From Flavobacterium urocaniciphilum (lineage in GTDB: Bacteria > Bacteroidota > Bacteroidia > Flavobacteriales > Flavobacteriaceae), in contig NZ_FOEI01000009.1 in NCBI RefSeq assembly GCF_900110615.1, positions 1-64,000 on the forward strand: a DNA stretch of 64,000 nucleotides, read 5' to 3'. The translations under genes and the position numbers were made by a program. Shown piece by piece: positions 53,301 to 61,702 of the stretch. Position 1 is the stretch's first letter, and each line of letters starts with the position of its first letter. The notes under the pieces were generated by a model, which was not told the origin of the DNA, did no database searches, and saw only the letters and a program-made list of their open reading frames with translations.

Positions 53301-54697
53301 TTTTAATGACTGCATTTGTAGCATCTTTAGGGTTTTTACCTATGGCTATTAGTAATGGTTCTGGTGCTGAAGTACAACGTCCTTTAGCCACTGTTGTAAT
53401 TGGAGGCTTATTAATTGCAACATTTTTAACGTTATTCATTTTACCTATATTGTATATGTTATTTGAAAAAAAATCTTCATTATCGATTCCTAAAAATGGA
53501 ATTGCAGTATTGTTTTTGTTTATGAGTATTTCTGGAATAGCACAAAACAAATCAACTTTAAATCAAGTATTTGAAAAAGGTTTAGCAAATAATTTAGTTG
53601 TTAAAAACGAAAAACAGCGTGTTATAGCTGCACAAGTTTTGGTTAAATCAGCTAATGAAATTCCATCTTTGAATTTAGTTGGCGAATATGGTCAATTGAA
53701 TAGTGCTTTTAATGATAATCGAATTGGAATTACTCAAAACATTAGTTTTCCATTTCTAAATGCAAAAAAGAAAAATTGGTATCAAATTCAAACCGAAATT
53801 GCTCAATTGAATTATAAAACTTCTGAAAATGAAGTGAAACGTGCTATAACACAAAATTTTTATGACTTAATATATGCTTTGGAACGTGAAAAAGTACTAA
53901 AACAATCGGATTCTATTTATAACCAGTTTTTAAATAAAGCAAAAATGCGATTGAAATTAGGGGAAACCAATCATTTGGAAAAAGAAGGAGCGCAATTAGC
54001 AGTTGCAAAGATTTCAGCTGATTTAAAAAAGAATCAAGAATTAATTTATCAGTTGCAATTACAAATGCAGTATTTAATTCAATCAGATGAAGTTGTTTTT
54101 CCAAGTTATAAGGATGTGAAAATAGAATATCTAACTAGTTCCGATTTTGTGTCTAATAATGTACAATTACAAGTTATAGAAAAAGAAAAAATGGCAAATG
54201 AAGCAGCAATAAAAATTGAAAAAGCAGCTTTAATTCCAGAAATTTCCTTAGGATATTTTAGTATGACTATGCAAGGCATGGGTGCGAATGATGTATTATA
54301 TAATAGTGGAACACGATTTCAATCTTTTCAAATGAATTTAGGCATACCAATTTTTAATGGTGCTAATAAAGCGAGAAGAGAAGCCTTCAAAATAAATAGT
54401 TCTATATTGAATAATCAATCGGATTTACAGAAAAAACAATTAGAAAACATATGGCAATCTTTTGAAAATAAGAGACAAAACGATTTAATTGTTTTAAAAA
54501 ATTATGAAGAAAGCGTATTACCTGGAGCTAAGTTAATGATTACAACAGCCAATAATCAAATTTATAAAGGCGAAATTAATTATATGGAATGGTCATGGAT
54601 TATGAACCAAGCTTTAGAGTCAAGATTAGATTATCTTGAAAAAGTGAAGTCTTATAATGATGCTATTATTCAAATGTTATATCAAACTACAAATTAA
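50366..54697 (+). CDS. CusA/CzcA heavy-metal RND pump fused to a TolC-like domain
   Basis: The product has 1443 residues. Residues 1 to about 1030 are a heavy-metal RND transporter: MLNNIIEYSVKNKLIIALFT, the porter domains, and the intramembrane DFGLIVDGAVIIVEAVIHQ with the Asp/Asp/Glu proton-relay pattern of the CzcA/CusA group. It ends with IATFLTLFILPILYMLFEK. After KSSLSIPKNG a segment IAVLFLFMSISGIAQ (about 1043-1060) looks just like a Bacteroidota signal peptide and is followed by NKSTLNQVFEKGLANNLVVK and an OEP/TolC domain to the end. The pump drives Cu, Zn, Co or Ag out using protons, and the TolC part would be the outer-membrane duct. Its partner adaptor starts five bases downstream. 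Confidence 0.93.
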   Translation: MLNNIIEYSVKNKLIIALFTLILIGFGIYNVQKLPIDAVPDITNNQVQVITVAPSFGATDIERLVTFPIEQVNANISGLKEIRSFSRFGLSLVTIVFEDDVDVYWARQQVAERLQQVQSQLPQGMGIPELGPISTGLGEIYQYVVRAKKGYEQKYDVSELRTIQDWIVKRQLAGVKGVAEVSSFGGKLRQVEISIQPNKLNANGITITDVFDALEKNNQNTGGAYIEKEASVLFIRSEGLIQNLEAIENTPITTKSGVPLFIKDVAEVKNGFATRYGAMCYNNEGEVSGAIVMMLKGANSSEVIENVKERIAQIQKTLPEGVVIEPFLDRTKMVNNAIGTVEKNLIEGALIVIFVLVIFLGNLRAGLLVASVIPLSMLFAIIMMNLFGVSGNLMSLGALDFGLIVDGAVIIVEAVIHQIFHRHQNEETISLSQEEVNKEVNSSAKKMMNSAVFGQIIILIVYLPIFTLQGIEGKMFKPMAQTVAFALIGAFILSLTYIPMMSAVVLKNIKHNPQSFSERMMAFLERIYLMRLIQALHNKKKIIIGTIIAFVISLVVMSQLGGEFIPSLEEGDFAVETRVLTGSNLNTSIASTQKAAGILKSRFPEVEKVVTKIGSGEVPTDPMPMEAADMMVILKDKKEWTSAETFNELSDKMSAALQEVPGITVGFQYPVQMRFNELMTGARQDVVCKIYGEDLDTLSKYANKVGKIVNSIKGAKDLYVEPIGGMPQVVIEYKRNVLAQYQLNVTDVNRVVNASFAGQSAGLLFEGERRFDVVVRVNSNEKQNLQDIQNLLIPTPSGSQVPLQVIADVKIINGPNQIQREDTKRRIVVGFNVHESDVQSLVEEMKQKVEAKIKFPTGYYITYGGSFENLNAAKDRLMIAVPISLLLIFLLLYFAFKSVKHALLIYTAIPLSTIGGILFLAFRGMPFSISAGVGFIALFGVAVLNGIVLIAEFNAQKKLGKTDITEIILIGTKKRLRPILMTAFVASLGFLPMAISNGSGAEVQRPLATVVIGGLLIATFLTLFILPILYMLFEKKSSLSIPKNGIAVLFLFMSISGIAQNKSTLNQVFEKGLANNLVVKNEKQRVIAAQVLVKSANEIPSLNLVGEYGQLNSAFNDNRIGITQNISFPFLNAKKKNWYQIQTEIAQLNYKTSENEVKRAITQNFYDLIYALEREKVLKQSDSIYNQFLNKAKMRLKLGETNHLEKEGAQLAVAKISADLKKNQELIYQLQLQMQYLIQSDEVVFPSYKDVKIEYLTSSDFVSNNVQLQVIEKEKMANEAAIKIEKAALIPEISLGYFSMTMQGMGANDVLYNSGTRFQSFQMNLGIPIFNGANKARREAFKINSSILNNQSDLQKKQLENIWQSFENKRQNDLIVLKNYEESVLPGAKLMITTANNQIYKGEINYMEWSWIMNQALESRLDYLEKVKSYNDAIIQMLYQTTN

Positions 54698-54702
54698 TTA
54701 CC

Positions 54703-55827
54703 ATGAAATTTATATATAGAATACTGATTTTATTTTTTGTTTTAGGATGTAATTCTAAAACCGAAACCACTCCATTTGGAAAGAATACTGATGAAAATCA
54801 TGTAGAGTTAACCAAAACTCAATTAAAAAATGCTGATTTAAATTTTGGAACTATTCAGCAACAAGCCATGAATAGTGTAATTAAAGTAAATGGTAAAATT
54901 ACGCTATCTCCCGATGCGGTTGCTAGTATAAGCATGCCTTTGGGTGGTTATATTAAATCAATTAAAGTGATGCCAGGTATGCAAGTTAGTAAAGGACAGG
55001 TTTTGGCAATAATTGAAGATCAATCGTATGTGCAACTGCAACAAGATTATTTAAACACAAAACAACAATTAAACTTTACTGCTAAAGATTACCAACGTCA
55101 GAAGGAATTAAATGCATCCCAAGCAAGTAGTGATAAAACCTATCAATTAGCAGAAAGTGAATTTTCTAAAAATAAAATTACTTTAAAAGCTTTAGATGAA
55201 AAATTGCGTTTAATTAATATCAATCCACTAAGTTTAACTGAAAATACCATTTCAAAATCGGTTCGAATAATTGCCCCAATTTCAGGGATGCTTACAAAAG
55301 TTAATGTCAATTTAGGTAAATATGTAAATGCTACAGATGTATTGTTTCAAATTATGGATTCTAAAAATATGTTTGCTCAATTACAAGTTTTTGATAAAGA
55401 TGCAGGGAGTTTATCAATAGGTCAGAAATTAAAAGTTTATACTAATGCTCAACCTGATGTTATGTATTCAACTTCTATTCAATATGTGAATAAGAGTTTT
55501 GACGAAAGAGAAAATACAGTGGAAGTTTATGCTAAAATTGATAATTATACTCGAAAATTAATACCTGGAAATTATGTAAATGCTATAATTGAATTAACAA
55601 ATGAAAATGCATTTGCTGTTAATCATGATGCTGTTGTAACATTTGAAGGTGAAAATTATGTTTTTATTCAAGAATCTAATACTGCTTTTCAAATGGTAAA
55701 AGTACAAACCGGAATTATTTCAAAAGATTATACAGAAATAAGAAATTACGAAGTATTACAAAATAGAAAAGTGGTGACAAAAAATGCATATACCTTATTA
55801 ATGGTATTGAAAAATAAAGAGGAATAA
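54703..55827 (+). CDS. RND efflux periplasmic adaptor (CusB/CzcB-like lipoprotein)
   Basis: The product has 374 residues. The start MKFIYRILILFFVLGCNSKT holds a lipobox with the acylated Cys16. A barrel-sandwich segment (GGYIKSIKVMPGMQVSKGQV then VRIIAPISGMLTKVNVNLGK), a coiled-coil hairpin (about 108-160; QLQQDYLNTKQQLNFTAKDY) and beta-barrel and membrane-proximal parts follow in the order of the HlyD/CusB family. No N-terminal Met-rich or His-rich extension is present. It links the RND pump to the outer-membrane duct. It lies five bases after the pump gene, and a terminator follows. Confidence 0.94.
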   Translation: MKFIYRILILFFVLGCNSKTETTPFGKNTDENHVELTKTQLKNADLNFGTIQQQAMNSVIKVNGKITLSPDAVASISMPLGGYIKSIKVMPGMQVSKGQVLAIIEDQSYVQLQQDYLNTKQQLNFTAKDYQRQKELNASQASSDKTYQLAESEFSKNKITLKALDEKLRLININPLSLTENTISKSVRIIAPISGMLTKVNVNLGKYVNATDVLFQIMDSKNMFAQLQVFDKDAGSLSIGQKLKVYTNAQPDVMYSTSIQYVNKSFDERENTVEVYAKIDNYTRKLIPGNYVNAIIELTNENAFAVNHDAVVTFEGENYVFIQESNTAFQMVKVQTGIISKDYTEIRNYEVLQNRKVVTKNAYTLLMVLKNKEE

Positions 55828-55830
55828 TTA

Positions 55831-55854
55831 AAAGAGCTTCATTTGAAGCTCTTT
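55831..55854. terminator. Bidirectional terminator between the adaptor and TonB-receptor genes
   Basis: Perfect 10-bp stem AAAGAGCTTC / GAAGCTCTTT with loop ATTT and a T run on the plus strand. It lies between converging stops three bases away on each side. Confidence 0.9.
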
Positions 55855-55856
55855 TT

Positions 55857-58094
55857 TTATATTCTATATCGTATTCCAATAAATCCTCTTATTCCTTGAT
55901 TAGGAGCATAAACATAAGCAGGGTCGAATGTTAAAGCATACGGGTTTTCTGGTGTGGGAACCACGTTTCCATTTCCATCAAATTGTACATTTTCATCAAA
56001 CGGATCATTAGCTCTTGCAATTAAAAATGGATTTTTTCGATTCGGAGTCCAATTCAATAAATTTTTAACACCACCATATAATTCGTATTTATTATTCCAT
56101 TTGAATGTTGCTTGAATGTTTTGTATGCTCCAAATTGGGGATGTTGGTTTTCTTGGGTCTAATTCGCCAAGTATAGGCAAACGCATTGGGCCGTATACAT
56201 TTCCAGTATAATCAAAAGATAAATTCCAATCTAATAATTCATAGGTAATGGCCCAATTGGCGCTGTATTTCTCGGTTAAAATGGGAGTGGAAGTAATGCC
56301 GTCTCTCGTTTTTTTACTGTCTAAAACCGTTGCGCCTAAAATGGCTTTTAATCCGAAATTCGACAGGTAATCAATATTTAAACTCACTCCTTTAGTTTCC
56401 GAAAATCCATTTAAGTTTTTGTAAATTATTTGATTCGGATTGGTGTCGTAATCAGGAATAATTTGATTAGAAAAATGCGTATACCAAGCTGAAACATCAA
56501 AACCTAAAAAGGAAGCATTGTCAAAACGCAACTTTTTTAAATAGTTTACGTTCACATTATATGATTTTTCTGCCTTTAAATTTTCTGTTACAATAACGTC
56601 TCTAGAACCTGTTAATGCGGCATGTTCTTCCGTAAATAAATTCACCACTCTAAAGCCTGTTCCTGCATTAATTCTAAAAATATCGGTATCGGTAAATTTC
56701 CATTTATATGCCATTCGAGGGGTAAATATGTAACCATGATTGTTGTTATAATCCAATCTGCTGCCCAATAATACACTATGCATTTTTGCGAATTTAATTT
56801 CGTCTTGTGCAAAAAAACTATAGATATTCGTTTTCTCTGGAATTACAGTAGCTGTTGTATTGTCGTTGTAAAATTGATAACGATAGGCACTTCCTAAAAG
56901 TAAATCGTGGTTGTTTATGGTTTTGTCCCAAGTTAATTGACCGAATCCAATTCGTTGTTGCGCAGCATATTTAGTTGTCCCGTAAAAAGAATCTTGATCA
57001 TGATTGGTTGCTGAAAACGAAAAATAAATTTTTTCAGAAACCGGTAATTGGTATTTTCCAATTAATTCTTGTCGAGAAGTATAAATGCTTTCACCATAAA
57101 CTTCATTGCCTCCACGATACGATTTATTCCAATTCATTTCACCACCCCAACGATCTTCATAAAAGAAACGACCCGCTAATGTGAATACTTTATTGTCTTT
57201 TCTGATGAAATTCCATTTGTTAAAGATCGAGATTCTCTCTTGTAAAGTAACATCTGTAAAATTATCATGGTTATTGTCCATTGGTGAATTGTAATTATAA
57301 TAATTCAAGCCAACTAATGAATTTGCTTTGTTTTTGATAGTGCTCTTAAATCCTAAATCTAAATTATTTTCAAGCCAAGATGTTGAGAAAAAATCAGCAG
57401 AAAAAACCGGAGCCATGTTGGCATTTTTAGTGATGATGTTGATCAAACCACCAACGGCTTCACTTCCGTATAAAGAAGAAGCCGGACCTTTTACCACTTC
57501 AATTCTGTCAATTAATGAATTCGGAATTCCTGAAAGTCCATATACAGTTGAAAGTGAACTAACAATGGGCATTCCGTCAATCGTTACCATGGTATATGGG
57601 CCTTCTAATCCGTTGATGTGTATGTCGCCAGTATTGCAAATGTTGCAATTTAACTGTGGTCGAACACCATTTACATTTTGTAACGCTTCAAAAATATTGG
57701 AAGTAGGGTTTTTCTTTAAAAAAGTAGATGTGTATATTTCAACAGGAACCGGCGTTTCTAATCTAGAAACCGGTTTTAAAGTTCCGGTAACTACAACTTC
57801 TTCAATTTCTTTTTCCGATTTAATTTCAAAAACAACTTCTTTTGTTTCGTTATTTACAGTGATGTTTTTCCTTTGAAAAAAGTTTTCCATTTGGATTTCA
57901 ATCATGTGTTTTCCATTCGGAATACTGTCAAAAACAAATATTCCTAACGAATCAGGAATCGTTTTTTTATTCAATTCCTTTAACGTTATTGTTGCTGATT
58001 GTTTGTTATATGGTTTAATAGTACCAATAATTTTCGATTGCGCATTTCCTATTGCTGAAATTAAAATTATTGCTATATAAATTAAATTTTTCAC
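55857..58094 (-). CDS. TonB-dependent receptor, probably for a metal or metal complex
   Basis: The product has 745 residues. Signal peptide MKNLIYIAIILISAIGNAQ; a carboxypeptidase-regulatory-like beta domain (about 20-92); a short EEVVVTGTLKPVSRLETPVP bridge; a plug domain (about 110-230) with NCNICNTGDIHINGLEGPY near residue 150 and VKGPASSLYGSEAVGGLINI; then a 22-strand barrel ending IRGFIGIRYRI. The CNIC pair in the plug is a known feature of one receptor group but its ligand is unclear. The gene lies back to back with a DtxR-type regulator and next to metal transporters, so a metal ligand is likely. Confidence 0.92.
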   Translation of the reverse strand: MKNLIYIAIILISAIGNAQSKIIGTIKPYNKQSATITLKELNKKTIPDSLGIFVFDSIPNGKHMIEIQMENFFQRKNITVNNETKEVVFEIKSEKEIEEVVVTGTLKPVSRLETPVPVEIYTSTFLKKNPTSNIFEALQNVNGVRPQLNCNICNTGDIHINGLEGPYTMVTIDGMPIVSSLSTVYGLSGIPNSLIDRIEVVKGPASSLYGSEAVGGLINIITKNANMAPVFSADFFSTSWLENNLDLGFKSTIKNKANSLVGLNYYNYNSPMDNNHDNFTDVTLQERISIFNKWNFIRKDNKVFTLAGRFFYEDRWGGEMNWNKSYRGGNEVYGESIYTSRQELIGKYQLPVSEKIYFSFSATNHDQDSFYGTTKYAAQQRIGFGQLTWDKTINNHDLLLGSAYRYQFYNDNTTATVIPEKTNIYSFFAQDEIKFAKMHSVLLGSRLDYNNNHGYIFTPRMAYKWKFTDTDIFRINAGTGFRVVNLFTEEHAALTGSRDVIVTENLKAEKSYNVNVNYLKKLRFDNASFLGFDVSAWYTHFSNQIIPDYDTNPNQIIYKNLNGFSETKGVSLNIDYLSNFGLKAILGATVLDSKKTRDGITSTPILTEKYSANWAITYELLDWNLSFDYTGNVYGPMRLPILGELDPRKPTSPIWSIQNIQATFKWNNKYELYGGVKNLLNWTPNRKNPFLIARANDPFDENVQFDGNGNVVPTPENPYALTFDPAYVYAPNQGIRGFIGIRYRI

Positions 58095-58108
58095 TTTGTT
58101 TAATTAAA

Positions 58109-58128
58109 TTTTTAGACAAAACTAAAAA
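58109..58128. promoter_or_regulatory. Candidate DtxR-type operator
   Basis: TTTTTAG ACAAAA CTAAAAA, a 7-bp inverted repeat with a 6-base spacer, lies in the 86-base divergent region between the TonB receptor and the regulator. Its TTAG-N6-CTAA core resembles sites of the DtxR/MntR family. The AT content makes chance matches likely. Confidence 0.35.
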
Positions 58129-58158
58129 ATAAACAAGCATGAAACAAAAAAATATAAT

Positions 58159-58166
58159 TATATTTG
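58159..58166 (+). promoter_or_regulatory. -7 box of the DtxR-type regulator
   Basis: TATATTTG, perfect match to TAnnTTTG, 14 bases before the ATG at 58181. It fixes that ATG as the true start over one 14 codons upstream. Confidence 0.65.
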
Positions 58167-58180
58167 TTAAAAAAATATTT

Positions 58181-58828
58181 ATGACCATTTCTGAGGAAAA
58201 CTATTTGAAAGTTATTTATCATTTGTCGAACCTTTCTCCAAAAGGGGTTAATACGAATGCAATTGCTGGAATGTTGGATACAAAAGCTTCATCTGTAACG
58301 GATATGCTTAAAAAGTTATCCGATAAAGAATTGGTAGATTATCAAAAATATCAAGGTGTTTTTTTAACAGAAAAAGGCAAGTTACATGCTAAAATGATTG
58401 TTCGAAATCACCGTTTGTGGGAAGTGTTTTTAGTGGAGAAGTTAGGTTTTGCTTGGGATGAAGTTCATGAAGTAGCAGAAGAATTGGAGCATGTTCGTTC
58501 GGAGAAATTAATCAATCAATTGGATAAGTTTTTAAATTTTCCAAGTTTTGATCCGCATGGCGATCCCATTCCAAATGCAAAAGGAGAAATTCCAACCATC
58601 GCTAAACAATTATTATCTGAAATTGAAGCTGGCGAATCAATTACTTGTGTAGGTGTAAAAGATACTTCTGTAGATTTTTTAAAATATTTGAATAAACAAC
58701 AAATTTCTTTGGGTACAAAAATTAAAATTTTGGAAAAAGAATCATTTGATGGAACAATAAAAATTGAAATTAATTCGAACGTAATAGTAATTTCAGATAA
58801 AATTGCTAATAATTTATACGTAAAATAA
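58181..58828 (+). CDS. DtxR/MntR-family metal-dependent repressor
   Basis: The ATG at 58181 (215 residues, MTISEENYLKVIYHLSN) was chosen because the -7 box lies in the longer version. The N-terminal winged helix (SVTDMLKKLSDKELVDYQKY) is followed by the metal-binding and dimerisation part NHRLWEVFLVEKLGFAWDEV, EVAEELEHVRSEKLI and FDPHGDPIPN, all typical. A C-terminal FeoA-like domain (about 145-215) is present. With Mn or Fe bound it represses uptake genes. The Nramp gene follows after 10 bases, and the TonB receptor lies divergently, so both are likely targets. Confidence 0.95.
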   Translation: MTISEENYLKVIYHLSNLSPKGVNTNAIAGMLDTKASSVTDMLKKLSDKELVDYQKYQGVFLTEKGKLHAKMIVRNHRLWEVFLVEKLGFAWDEVHEVAEELEHVRSEKLINQLDKFLNFPSFDPHGDPIPNAKGEIPTIAKQLLSEIEAGESITCVGVKDTSVDFLKYLNKQQISLGTKIKILEKESFDGTIKIEINSNVIVISDKIANNLYVK

Positions 58829-58838
58829 ACTTTTAGTT

Positions 58839-60710
58839 ATGTCTAAATCACTTGAAGAAGTAAACCAATCGATAGCAACCGAAGGTAAAAAGTCGGGTTT
58901 AAGAAAAATTTTAGCTTTTCTTGGTCCAGCTTATTTAATTAGTGTTGGATATATGGATCCTGGGAATTGGGCAACCGATTTAGCAGGTGGAAGTCAGTTT
59001 GGATACGCTTTACTTTGGGTATTGTTGATGAGTAACATTATGGCGTTGCTTTTACAAAGTTTAAGTGCTCGTTTAGGAATTGTTACACAAAGGGATTTAG
59101 CTCAAGCTTCAAGAGAAACCTATTCGCCTTTTGTAAATTATATTCTGTATTTCCTTGCAGAAATAGCCATTGCAGCTTGTGATTTAGCTGAGGTTTTAGG
59201 TATGGCAATTGGATTGAATTTGCTTTTCGGAATTTCCTTAATACAAGGTGTTGTCATCACTGTTTTAGATACTTTTTTATTGTTATTTCTGATCAATAAA
59301 GGAATGCGAAAAATGGAAGCTTTTATTATTGCATTAGTAGCTGTAATTGGTTTTTCATTTGTATTTGAAATGATATTTGCGCAACCAGAAATTGGTCAAG
59401 TTGTAACAGGTTTGGTTCCTAGTATTCCTAACGAAGCAGCTTTATATATTGCTATCGGAATTATTGGAGCAACGGTTATGCCGCATAATTTATATTTACA
59501 TTCTTCATTGGTTCAAACTCGAAAATTCGATAGAAGTGATAAAGGAATTAAACAAGCTTTGAAATACAATTTAATTGATTCGACTATTGCATTAAATTTA
59601 GCGTTTTTTGTAAATGCCGCTATTTTAATTCTAGCTGCTGCAACTTTTTATAAAAATGGGTTGTTTGAAGTTGCTGAAATTCAGGATGCACATCAATTAT
59701 TAGCACCCATGTTAGGAACAAAATGGGCACCAATTTTATTTGCAGTTGCCTTAATTGCTGCCGGACAAAGTTCAACGATTACAGGAACTTTAGCTGGACA
59801 AATTATTATGGAAGGTTATTTGAATTTGAGAATTCAGCCTTGGGTTCGTCGAATTATTACCCGTTTAATTGCGATTGTGCCTGCAGTTTTAGTCATACTT
59901 ATTTATGGTGAAAGTGTCACGGGTAAAATGCTTATTTTCTCTCAAGTAATATTGAGTTTACAATTGGGATTTGCTATTATTCCTTTAATACATTTCGTAA
60001 GTGATAAATCGAAAATGAAAGGATTTGAAATTAGTAAATTAACTCAAATTGCTTCATGGATAGTTGCTTCCATTATTGTTTCCTTAAATGCGAAATTAGT
60101 TTTCGATGAAATTAAAGGTTGGTTAGAAACTTCAGAAGATCCCATGATACTTTGGTTAACAGTTGTTCCCATCGCATTTGGATTTTTAATTTTATTACTT
60201 TATATCGTATTTAAACCATTTGTAACGAAATCCAAACAAGAACATCAAAGTCATTTGCCTCATAATTTTGTGTTGGAATTTTCTGAAACGGTTGCTTATG
60301 ATAAAAAGAATATTGCCATTTCAATTGATTTTTCAACAGCCGATCAAAAAGCCATTAATAGTGCATTTGATTTGGGTGGAAAAGAGGCTAATTATACGTT
60401 AATACATGTAGTTGAAACGGTTGGTGCAATTATGTATGGTGGAAATGTAGATGATAATGAAACCAGAATTGACGAAAAATTATTACTAGAATATAAAGAA
60501 ATGTTGACGAACATCGGATTTAAAGTTGATGTTAAATTAGGGTTTGGTAAGCCAAATAAAGCGATTCCTAAAATTGTTAACGAAGGTAATTTCGATATTT
60601 TAGTAATGGGAACGCACGGTCATACTGGTTTAAAAGATTTACTTTTTGGAACTACCGTTGATAAATTACGTCACGAAATTTCTATTCCGCTGTTTATTGT
60701 AAAAAATTAA
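58839..60710 (+). CDS. Nramp metal transporter fused to a universal stress protein domain
   Basis: The product has 623 residues. Residues 20 to about 460 are an Nramp transporter: MDPGNWATDLAGGSQFGYAL holds the DPGN metal motif (40-43), and MPHNLYLHSSLVQTR near 214 is the TM6 MPH motif that accepts Mn and Fe. There are 11 or so membrane segments. After a charged linker, residues from about 480 form a UspA fold (KKNIAISIDFSTADQKAINS; GTHGHTGLKDLLFGTTVDKL is the ATP-binding G-2x-G-9x-G/T loop). The fusion suggests nucleotide control of transport. It is the second gene after the DtxR-type regulator and overlaps the end of the converging gene by four bases. Confidence 0.93.
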   Translation: MSKSLEEVNQSIATEGKKSGLRKILAFLGPAYLISVGYMDPGNWATDLAGGSQFGYALLWVLLMSNIMALLLQSLSARLGIVTQRDLAQASRETYSPFVNYILYFLAEIAIAACDLAEVLGMAIGLNLLFGISLIQGVVITVLDTFLLLFLINKGMRKMEAFIIALVAVIGFSFVFEMIFAQPEIGQVVTGLVPSIPNEAALYIAIGIIGATVMPHNLYLHSSLVQTRKFDRSDKGIKQALKYNLIDSTIALNLAFFVNAAILILAAATFYKNGLFEVAEIQDAHQLLAPMLGTKWAPILFAVALIAAGQSSTITGTLAGQIIMEGYLNLRIQPWVRRIITRLIAIVPAVLVILIYGESVTGKMLIFSQVILSLQLGFAIIPLIHFVSDKSKMKGFEISKLTQIASWIVASIIVSLNAKLVFDEIKGWLETSEDPMILWLTVVPIAFGFLILLLYIVFKPFVTKSKQEHQSHLPHNFVLEFSETVAYDKKNIAISIDFSTADQKAINSAFDLGGKEANYTLIHVVETVGAIMYGGNVDDNETRIDEKLLLEYKEMLTNIGFKVDVKLGFGKPNKAIPKIVNEGNFDILVMGTHGHTGLKDLLFGTTVDKLRHEISIPLFIVKN

Positions 60711-61540
60711 AAATAAATCCCAGCTCCAAAAGTGGCATAATTATAACTTGGAGAAGCTATTTTTAAATTCTCGTAACCCATAGAGAAAAAGTAATTTTTT
60801 TGGTGGTATTTTCCTCTAAATTCAAAAGAGTTTACGGGTAAACCATTGATTTTACTCCAAATCATGGCGCTGTTAAAACTAACTTTTTTAAACGGAAAAA
60901 CTTCTGTGTTTAATCCGTATGAAAATCCGGCTTTGTTGATGCCACTTGCGATATAAGTTGCACCTAACGTCCAACCTAAATTGAATTTCTCAAAACGTAA
61001 GCGGTCGTATCCTAAATTAAATTGAAATAAAGATAAATTAGAAGTTGTTTTCGAAAACTTATCACGTTCTATTAATTCTCTATAATCAGATTGTAAGTAT
61101 AGATAATGAAATAATCGAAATTTGCCTTTGAAATGATTTCCAAAAGCAGCGTTGTTGCTATATAAAAAATGATTTTCTACATCAAAACGTACTTGATTTT
61201 TAGCAATTGAATCCTCAGAAAATTCAACATAATTTCCCGATTTATTATTGAAATAAGGATACGGTGAAAGTTTGTTATATAAATGATCTTCATTTTCATA
61301 ATCTCCTATTCCGCCATAAAAAGGAACAAAGAATAGTATCTCAAAAAATAAACTAGTTTCTCCTGAATCAAAGTTACTTTCTCTTGTAGATGTTGTGTTT
61401 TGATTTTGAGATTGAGTAGGCAAAGGTGGTTTTTCTTCTTTTTTACCCGATTTTAATTCTTCTTTTGATTTGTCTATTTTTTGAGCAGAAATTGAGCTCG
61501 ATAACACAAAAAGTATAAGTAGTAAAGTATTTTTAAGCAT
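60707..61540 (-). CDS. Probable outer-membrane protein of unknown function
   Basis: The start MLKNTLLLILFVLSSSISAQ (277 residues) gives a signal peptide; one seven codons upstream is less likely. A low-complexity Lys/Glu/Pro/Gln segment (KEEKPPLPTQSQNQNTTSTR) precedes a series of beta strands with aromatic ends (FEILFFVPFYGGIGDYENED, FNLGYDRLRFEKFNLGWTLG, YFFSMGYENLKIASPSYNYA). The C-terminal FGAGIYF resembles a barrel terminus. It lies between the converging Nramp gene and the feo operon. Function unknown. Confidence 0.75.
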   Translation of the reverse strand: MLKNTLLLILFVLSSSISAQKIDKSKEELKSGKKEEKPPLPTQSQNQNTTSTRESNFDSGETSLFFEILFFVPFYGGIGDYENEDHLYNKLSPYPYFNNKSGNYVEFSEDSIAKNQVRFDVENHFLYSNNAAFGNHFKGKFRLFHYLYLQSDYRELIERDKFSKTTSNLSLFQFNLGYDRLRFEKFNLGWTLGATYIASGINKAGFSYGLNTEVFPFKKVSFNSAMIWSKINGLPVNSFEFRGKYHQKNYFFSMGYENLKIASPSYNYATFGAGIYF

Positions 61541-61581
61541 AAAGAATTTTTCGTATTTCAATCAAAAATAATGCCAGGAAA

Positions 61582-61701
61582 TTACTTACAATTGCAATCA
61601 TCGCCACAACCATTTTTGTTAGATTTTTTCTTCCAAAAGAATTTTCTAATCAAAAACCCAACAGCTAAAAGCAAACAGATGTATGTTAAAATTTCTTGCA
61701 T
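61582..61701 (-). CDS. FeoB-associated Cys-rich membrane protein
   Basis: A 39-residue ORF: one membrane span (MQEILTYICLLLAVGFLI), a basic stretch (RKFFWKKKSNKN) and a Cys-rich end GCGDDCNCK. This is the layout of the small Cys-rich proteins that follow feoB in many Bacteroidota. It starts one base after the feoB stop, so it is the last gene of the feo operon. It may help in iron hand-over or FeoB stability; its biochemical role is not settled. Confidence 0.9.
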   Translation of the reverse strand: MQEILTYICLLLAVGFLIRKFFWKKKSNKNGCGDDCNCK

Positions 61702-61702
61702 G

